Positions 60,601 to 64,000 of a stretch of 64,000 bases of DNA are shown piece after piece. The notes under the pieces were generated by a model. That model searched no databases. It worked only from the letters and a program-made list of their open reading frames with translations, and had not been told where the DNA came from. The translations under genes were made by a program, and so were the position numbers. Location of the stretch: assembly GCA_013397865.1 (NCBI GenBank), contig VZTI01004092.1, positions 156,446 through 220,445 of the forward strand. The letters run 5' to 3'. Source of the DNA: Struthidea cinerea. Taxonomy: Eukaryota > Chordata > Aves > Passeriformes > Corcoracidae. The stretch's first letter is position 1; every line of letters begins with the position of its first letter.

Positions 60601-61648
60601 ATGTGGCACTTGGGATGGGGACTCCAGGCTGGGAAGAGCTAAGAGGGAAGCAAAGAGCAGGGTGGGAACACTAGCAGGCAAAGCTAAAATTGTATACACA
60701 GCCTTAAAGGTGAGGAAAAGGCGTTTGAACCTGTGTGGGAAGTCTGTGAAATGGTTCAGGGAAGTGAGCAGCTCTTCAAAGGGGAGAAGGAAGGCTATAT
60801 TAGCAATAGGCACAAGCAATGGGAGAGCTGGGCATGGAGTGAGAAGAAAGAGACTCTGCTTTACTGACACCAGCCCGTACTCCCCTCCACAAAAGCATCT
60901 CCCTGACAAGGCTGAAGAAATAGCACCACTTTAGAGGGGAGCTGAGGCACAGAAGTGTGTTTTCTGACTTGATCCAAGATGTGCAGAAATTGTGTAGCTG
61001 AGCAGGGAGAATTCCTTTGAGAATACACTGGACTGAGGAGAACCCCACCTTCAACAGATGCAAACTGGTTTCCCTGGAGGTGCCCTGGAATCCAGCTGGG
61101 TGTCTACTTGTGCATAGCCCTCCCTGTAAATAAATGAGGTCCCACATGATTTTTTTTTGGTAGCCCTGCAAATTTGGACAGCAGAAGTGTGACAGAACTC
61201 AAACTGATTGTTTTATTTCTTTGGACTGCTTCTTCCCAGCCTGCACTTGCTAGTAAAGCCCACAGGTCATGGAAACTTGTCTCCAGGCAACTTAGTAACT
61301 CCCATCATGTGAGAGAGCTCTCAGCTGGAGGACCACCCATTTGCCGAGCCCCACACCAAACCAAAACCTGCTCGGGGACAAGGCTGCTCACTGTGCATTT
61401 CTCTCACCTCCTCCATTCTTGCCGCAGAGATAAGGGAAGCGCCAGACGTTGCCCAGACCGATAGCATAGCCCACACAGGACAGCAAGAAGTCAAATTTCC
61501 CCTTCCAGGAACCTCTGTCTGGGATCTCCTTCTTCTTCTTCTTGGTGCTCACGACCTCAGCGCTGATGGGCTCCGGCTCCTCCAGGGCTGCCTGCTTCAC
61601 CTCGGAGGGAGAATTCAGCTCCACAGAGGTGTTGTCCATCTTGCCCAT
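39528..61648 (-). CDS. SLC6A1L: SLC6A1-like GABA transporter, complete, 14 coding exons
   Basis: Exons in transcript order: 61648-61408, 56773-56642, 55984-55884, 53342-53233, 52857-52725, 51548-51414, 50301-50198, 49900-49776, 49228-49116, 44721-44590, 43869-43767, 43355-43255, 42494-42327, 39632-39528. All junctions are GT-AG and the phases join into 600 residues plus TAG; GAT1 has 599. The protein should be a 12-helix Na+/Cl- coupled carrier that takes up GABA at the plasma membrane. Visible sites, one higher than GAT1 numbering: Y61 and R70 in helix 1, Q292, S296 and S332 (chloride), D396 and S397 (sodium 2), the C165-C174 pair and three N-glycosylation sequons in loop 2. SCVGYAIGLGNVWRFPYLCG is GAT1-type; SLC6A12 and SLC6A13 have SVAGEIIGLGN. 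The distinct N-terminal tail and scattered changes argue for a paralogue rather than SLC6A1 itself; the symbol is provisional. Start: GTCACCATGG, a good Kozak context. Confidence 0.92.
39633..42326 (-). other. SLC6A1L: SLC6A1-like last intron
   Basis: It separates the last two coding exons (2.7 kb). A 138-codon plus-strand open frame at 41074-41490 has no recognisable features. I see no repeat family. Confidence 0.7.
42327..42494 (-). CDS. SLC6A1L: SLC6A1-like exon 13: helices 11-12
   Basis: Residues 511-566 (GVFFFSVVEMTPLTLGKYVY to TGTLQQ), including [20 protein letters not shown] of helix 12. Phase 0 at both ends; donor gtagga. Confidence 0.95.
43255..43355 (-). CDS. SLC6A1L: SLC6A1-like exon 12: loop and helix 11 start
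   Basis: Residues 478-510 (VNRFYRNIEEMIGYKPCIWW to TPLVCL). NRFYxNIxEMIGxxPCIWWK is a shared GABA transporter motif; the family Asp after NRFY is Arg here. Confidence 0.93.
43767..43869 (-). CDS. SLC6A1L: SLC6A1-like exon 11: helix 10
   Basis: Residues 443-476 (GGIYVFKLFDYYSASGMCLL to ISWCY). LFDYYSASGM is the conserved helix 10 motif of the GABA transporter group. Acceptor ttttaag, donor gtaagc. Confidence 0.95.
44590..44721 (-). CDS. SLC6A1L: SLC6A1-like exon 10: helix 9
   Basis: Residues 399-442 (FCTVEGFITALADEYPRVLR to FSNITQ). The upstream intron of 4.4 kb is one of the largest in the gene, and a short TATATATA run lies just before the acceptor. Confidence 0.95.
44722..49115 (-). other. 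SLC6A1L: SLC6A1-like intron 9, 4.4 kb
   Basis: It contains T-rich runs at 48245-48320 and a GC-richer part at about 47080-47780 without recognisable genes. No repeat family was identified with confidence. Confidence 0.65.
49116..49228 (-). CDS. SLC6A1L: SLC6A1-like exon 9: loop 4 and helix 8
   Basis: Residues 362-398 (PGLAFLAYPQVVTQLPLSPL to GLDSQ). The closing LGLDSQ carries D396 and S397, equivalents of the second sodium site in GAT1. Donor gtgagg. Confidence 0.95.
49776..49900 (-). CDS. SLC6A1L: SLC6A1-like exon 8: helix 7
   Basis: Residues 320-360 (DSIIVCCINSTTSIFAGFVI to ELASS). S332 matches the helix 7 chloride-binding serine of GAT1 (S331). Confidence 0.95.
50198..50301 (-). CDS. SLC6A1L: SLC6A1-like exon 7: helix 6
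   Basis: Residues 285-318 (VWMDAATQIFFSYGLGLGSL to HNNVY). Q292 and S296 match the chloride ligands of GAT1, and the unwound SYGLGLGS lines the substrate site. The donor gtcggt is non-consensus at position +3. Confidence 0.95.
50480..50625 (-). mobile_element. CR1 LINE fragment, minus orientation
   Basis: CTAATATCTAATCTGAAGC, then TTAAAGCCATTCCCCTTGTC, CTATCACTGCATGTCCTTG, AAGTCCCTCTCCAG and a diverged version of the CTGGAAGGC segment follow the reverse complement of an internal avian CR1 stretch. Non-coding. Confidence 0.85.
51414..51548 (-). CDS. SLC6A1L: SLC6A1-like exon 6: helix 5 and loop 3
   Basis: Residues 240-284 (VVYFSATYPYFMLFILLFRG to KLSDSE), including RGVTLPGAKEGILFYLTPDF. Phase 0 at both ends; the donor gtttgt is weak. 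Confidence 0.95.
52725..52857 (-). CDS. SLC6A1L: SLC6A1-like exon 5: end of loop 2 and helix 4
   Basis: Residues 196-239 (RNMHQMSGGLGEPGTIRWPL to WTGK). RNMHQM is a GAT1-type sequence; SLC6A12 and SLC6A13 have RRVL here. Acceptor cttag, donor gtacag. Confidence 0.95.
53233..53342 (-). CDS. SLC6A1L: SLC6A1-like exon 4: large extracellular loop 2
   Basis: Residues 159-194 (DLPWQNCGNAWNTDRCFSNY to EFW). C165 and C174 form the conserved disulphide. Sequons are N177-Y-S, N181-D-T and N185-L-T; the middle one sits one residue earlier than in GAT1 when aligned. Confidence 0.95.
53343..55883 (-). other. SLC6A1L: SLC6A1-like intron 3
   Basis: 2.5 kb with no recognised gene, RNA or repeat family; composition is ordinary. 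Confidence 0.65.
55884..55984 (-). CDS. SLC6A1L: SLC6A1-like exon 3: helix 3
   Basis: Residues 126-158 (VGLAAMVLSFWLNIYYIVII to NSFTA). The YY pair in NIYYIVII includes the tyrosine equivalent to GAT1 Y140, needed for GABA binding. Phase 0 donor gtgagt. Confidence 0.95.
55985..56641 (-). other. SLC6A1L: SLC6A1-like intron 2
   Basis: 657 bases without recognised content. Confidence 0.7.
56642..56773 (-). CDS. SLC6A1L: SLC6A1-like exon 2: helix 2
   Basis: Residues 82-124 (AFLIPYFLTLVFAGIPLFLL to RLAPMFK), helix 2 and the first intracellular loop with ETALGQYTSVGG, the conserved SLC6 signature. Acceptor tttcag, donor gtactg, which is a weak donor. Confidence 0.95.
59275..59600. promoter_or_regulatory. 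CpG island in transporter intron 1
   Basis: A dense cluster of CG dinucleotides with GC boxes such as CCCCGCC, plus two CRE-like half sites facing each other, TGACG (59450-59454) and CGTCA (59463-59467). It is the most CpG-dense part of the right half of the window. An internal promoter, antisense promoter or enhancer is plausible; none is shown by the sequence alone. Confidence 0.55.
60117..60283 (+). mobile_element. CR1 LINE 3' end, plus orientation
   Basis: GGCTGGGTTGGATGTGGCTT, GAGCAACCTGGTCTAGTG, GATCTTTAAGGTCCCTTCCA and the terminal ATTCTA/ATTCTATG repeats are the typical 3' end of avian CR1. It is less diverged than the copy at 1.9 kb. Confidence 0.92.
61408..61648 (-). CDS. SLC6A1L: SLC6A1-like exon 1: N-terminal tail and helix 1
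   Basis: Residues M1-G80. The cytoplasmic tail has a KKKKK run (36-40), then PDRGSWKGKFDFLLSCVGY leads into helix 1 with GLGNVWRFPYLCGKNGGG, which holds the substrate and sodium contacts. A second in-frame ATG is codon 4. Donor gtgaga. Confidence 0.95.
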
Positions 61649-62559
61649 GGTGACTCAGATGTATGTCCACTCTTGCTGAGGGGCTGGAGGAGCAGGAAAG
61701 GCAGTTTCTGCCCTGGCCACGTGAAGACAAGATGGGGAGCACTGGGCAAAGCTCCTGGTGAGAAAGGAGAGAAGGAAGGTGTCCTGTGTCAATGTGATGT
61801 GTCAGACTTGGTTGTTACCAGTACATAACAAATCCCTCAACTCTCATCTTACCTGCTTCTCATCCCAAGGCTCTGCAGGAAGAGCTCTGGGACCAGTAGG
61901 CATGCAGCAAAACCACAGGTTGTGGGTGACCCACCACAGAGCAGTCCAGGCAGAGAAATATATCTGTCCTGTCTGAGTGACAGGGGAGGAGGGCACGATG
62001 AAGGTGCCACAGCTCCCAGGTCTGGGGTCCAGAACTGAGTGCAGCAGCCACAGAGCCATCTGAGAGTTTGTGCAGCCCAGCCAGCCAGGCACAGCTTTGC
62101 AGTGACACCTCCGCTATGGATGTGCTCCACTTGGCAATCCCATGCCTTAATCCCTCACCACAGCAGCAACACAGCCATGTTCACAGCTGTGCATCTGCAG
62201 CATCTGGCAAGGGAATTGCTACTCTGCTCTGCTCCTCCCTGTACACCACGTTGCATGTGGTACTGTAATCCCCAGGTGTATTCAGCTGGTGCTCACTAGT
62301 GCCTAGAGCCAGCCTGTGAACCACTGAAATCCCACCAGCCAGGACTCCAAAGTCCTGATGATTAATTGGATGAGTCTGACTAAAAAATTTAATTAATACC
62401 TGCATTGATTTTAGGCCCTAAGAAGTATATAACCATCACACCAAAACAATTTGGAAAGAGAGCACGAGTGGGCTATGTTACTACACCTGTATCTAAACCA
62501 CTATTGCACTCGTGTCTTGAAAAATTAAGTGCAGTTCTCCCTTCCTGAAAAGTCAGAAA

Positions 62560-62900
62560 AAGGCATGGAAGAGAGCCAAAAGGCTGCTTGAAAGTGTGGA
62601 GCAACTTCCACACGAAGAGAGTATAAATGAAACAGGATCCATTGTTCTGTGGAAGAGGTAGCTGGCAGGGGCCTATAAATGTGTCAGTGGCATAGAATAC
62701 GAGTATTCACCATTTCTGACGCAAGAACTGCAAGGGATTAAACCATGACCGGCAGGTGGTAGGTTCAAAAAGAGCAAGAGGTGATATTCCAGAAAATGTG
62801 CGGCTATGGAGCAAGACTCCCCACTGCAGGACATGCTGGATGCCGAGAGTTTATGACTTCAGAAAAGGAAATTAAGGGGGTGAATAATGGAAGCAAAATC
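62560..62900 (+). mobile_element. Ancient LINE (L3/CR1- or L2-like) 3' fragment
   Basis: GAGAGCCAAAAGGCTGCTTG with CACGAAGAGAG, then GCAGGTGGTAGGTTCAAAA and CTGGATGCCGAGAGTTTATG, keep the order of the 3' part of old vertebrate CR1/L3 or L2 elements. It is strongly decayed and non-coding. Confidence 0.55.
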
Positions 62901-63190
62901 CACCAGGAGCTACTACTGCAATTCTGCAAAACCCTGAGCTGGAAGTTGTTGGAGGTTGAGGGACTCTTCCAAGGAAATAACACTCCCTGCTGTTCCTGGT
63001 TTTATTCTCTCCCCTCAGCATCTGCCCTCAGCCAGCACAGAAGACAGGACTGGCATGGGGTTTGCTCTCACCCACTTCTCAGCCCATTTTGCAGAGACAA
63101 ATTTAATCCTCACCGGGGCCCTGAGGGTGATCAGTGCTACAATCCCCAGAGAAGTCTGTTGACAAAAACATTCATAGATGCAAACACTGG

Positions 63191-63215
63191 AAAACAAACA
63201 AACAAACAAAAAGAA
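63191..63215 (+). repeat. (AAAC)n short repeat
   Basis: AAAACAAACAAACAAACAAA followed by A-rich sequence. Confidence 0.9.
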
Positions 63216-64000
63216 AAACAAAATGGGTATATCAGGAAACAAATCAATGCTGTAAAGAGGTGTCATGCTCTAGCAGTTAAAGCTGACCTTGCTTGAGCTT
63301 CTCACTATTGGCAGTCTAGTCTCCTAACCAAAGAGTACCCATTTGTCCCACGGATGCTTGGGAGATTCATTAACTGGTGTTTCTGAAGTGTCCTGGACAG
63401 ACATGGTCTCCCAAGTCCAGGCTCAATGGCAGTATTGACTCCTGCGTACTACAGGAGGCATCCCATGGTTACAGCAGGTGGATTTTGTTCCCCCACAGAA
63501 TTCAACACTGAGGTTAGAAAAACTCTATCAACTGTGAAGGGGATGGCTGAACCAGGAAATAACTGTAATTCCTTCTGATAAGTCAGTGGAGAAGCCAGAA
63601 GTCCCCTTTGCTTCGGGATGAAATGTGTAAGCAAACCCTCTGAGCGATGGAGCCCACACCGAGCCTCACAACTGCTCTAGCCCAAGGATGGTTGCAGTAA
63701 GCACAGCAGTAAGTGGCAGCATGAAAATGATTTCTGGGGAGAAGAGACCATTTCACATAGCCCATGAGGCAGATGCCAGAAGAGACCATTGCAGGACACT
63801 CAGAGCAAAGGCTTCGGTTGACAGATCCCATTTCCGTCCTACACCTTGTGATAGCACTGTCACACCAGCTCCTGGCTCCTCACTGAGGCAGGGATAAAAA
63901 GATTATACAGAACATGTAGAAGGAAACCAAGATAAAGACAATTTATAAACCAAAATAGAAGAAATAGCACCAAAACCCTTGGGAAGAACTCAGAGCTGGG

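Larger units (their letters stand above)
56774..61407 (-). other. SLC6A1L: SLC6A1-like intron 1, 4.6 kb
   Basis: It follows the first coding exon. It contains a CpG-rich island at about 59275-59600 and a CR1 3' end at about 60117-60283. No extra coding exon is required by the phases. A 137-codon plus-strand frame at 60521-60934 is basic but unrecognised. Confidence 0.75.
61649..64000 (-). other. SLC6A1L: Upstream of SLC6A1-like start; 5' UTR and flank
   Basis: Just upstream of the start, TTTCCTGCTCCTCCAG (61699-61684 on the minus strand) is a good 3' splice site, so the 5' UTR may continue into a non-coding exon further right, as in SLC6A1. No promoter is identified. An old LINE fragment occupies about 62560-62900, and an (AAAC)n run lies near 63191-63211. 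No exon of another SLC6 gene is visible before the window ends. Confidence 0.5.

Noticed and set aside
60521..60934. 137-codon lysine/arginine-rich plus-strand frame
   Set aside because: The basic bias comes from an A/G-rich stretch; nothing else supports a gene.
39528..61648. Naming the transporter SLC6A12 or SLC6A13 from its position beside IQSEC3
   Set aside because: Helix 1, loop 2 and helix 8-10 motifs follow GAT1, not the betaine/GABA or GAT2 carriers.

Overview
This 64 kb window is nuclear DNA from a vertebrate, almost certainly a bird. It has two spliced genes with GT-AG introns, CR1-type LINE 3' ends (about 1905-2176, 50480-50625 and 60117-60283), an LTR of the kind common in avian endogenous retroviruses (about 31496-31990), CpG-rich islands and compact introns. 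There is no operon-like organisation, CRISPR array, rRNA or recognisable tRNA. Most long open frames outside the exons listed here are chance frames.

Left part (1 to about 27 kb, plus strand): the 3' two thirds of IQSEC3 (BRAG3/SynArfGEF), an ARF guanine-nucleotide exchange factor of inhibitory synapses. Ten coding exons join in one open frame of 517 complete residues plus stop. They cover most of the Sec7 domain (with its glutamic finger), the PH domain, and the proline-rich tail ending in Ser-Leu-Val. The N-terminal exons (IQ motif and start of Sec7) lie left of the window.

Middle (about 27 to 39.5 kb): the region between two genes that point towards each other. It holds a CpG-rich block (29.03-29.69 kb), a solo LTR fragment, a perfect 12-bp-stem hairpin (33.18 kb) and a purine-rich tract (36.4-36.7 kb), with no coding gene I can support.

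Right part (39.5 to 61.7 kb, minus strand): a complete SLC6 neurotransmitter transporter. Fourteen coding exons join without a frame break into a 600-residue protein. It resembles GABA transporter GAT1 (SLC6A1) much more than the betaine/GABA transporters SLC6A12 and SLC6A13 that sit beside IQSEC3 in humans. The sequence differences and the IQSEC3 linkage suggest an SLC6A1 paralogue (SLC6A1-like), probably a genome-duplication copy retained here and absent from the human locus. From 61.7 to 64 kb is upstream DNA with an old LINE fragment.

Together the window pairs two genes with likely inhibitory-synapse roles: an ARF exchange factor whose family member binds gephyrin, and a GABA uptake carrier. 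The arrangement mirrors the IQSEC1 and SLC6A1/SLC6A11 region on human 3p25. The points most worth checking are the GAT1-like paralogue, a tandemly duplicated splice donor inside the IQSEC3 Sec7 region, and a CpG-rich intronic block carrying long inverted repeats.
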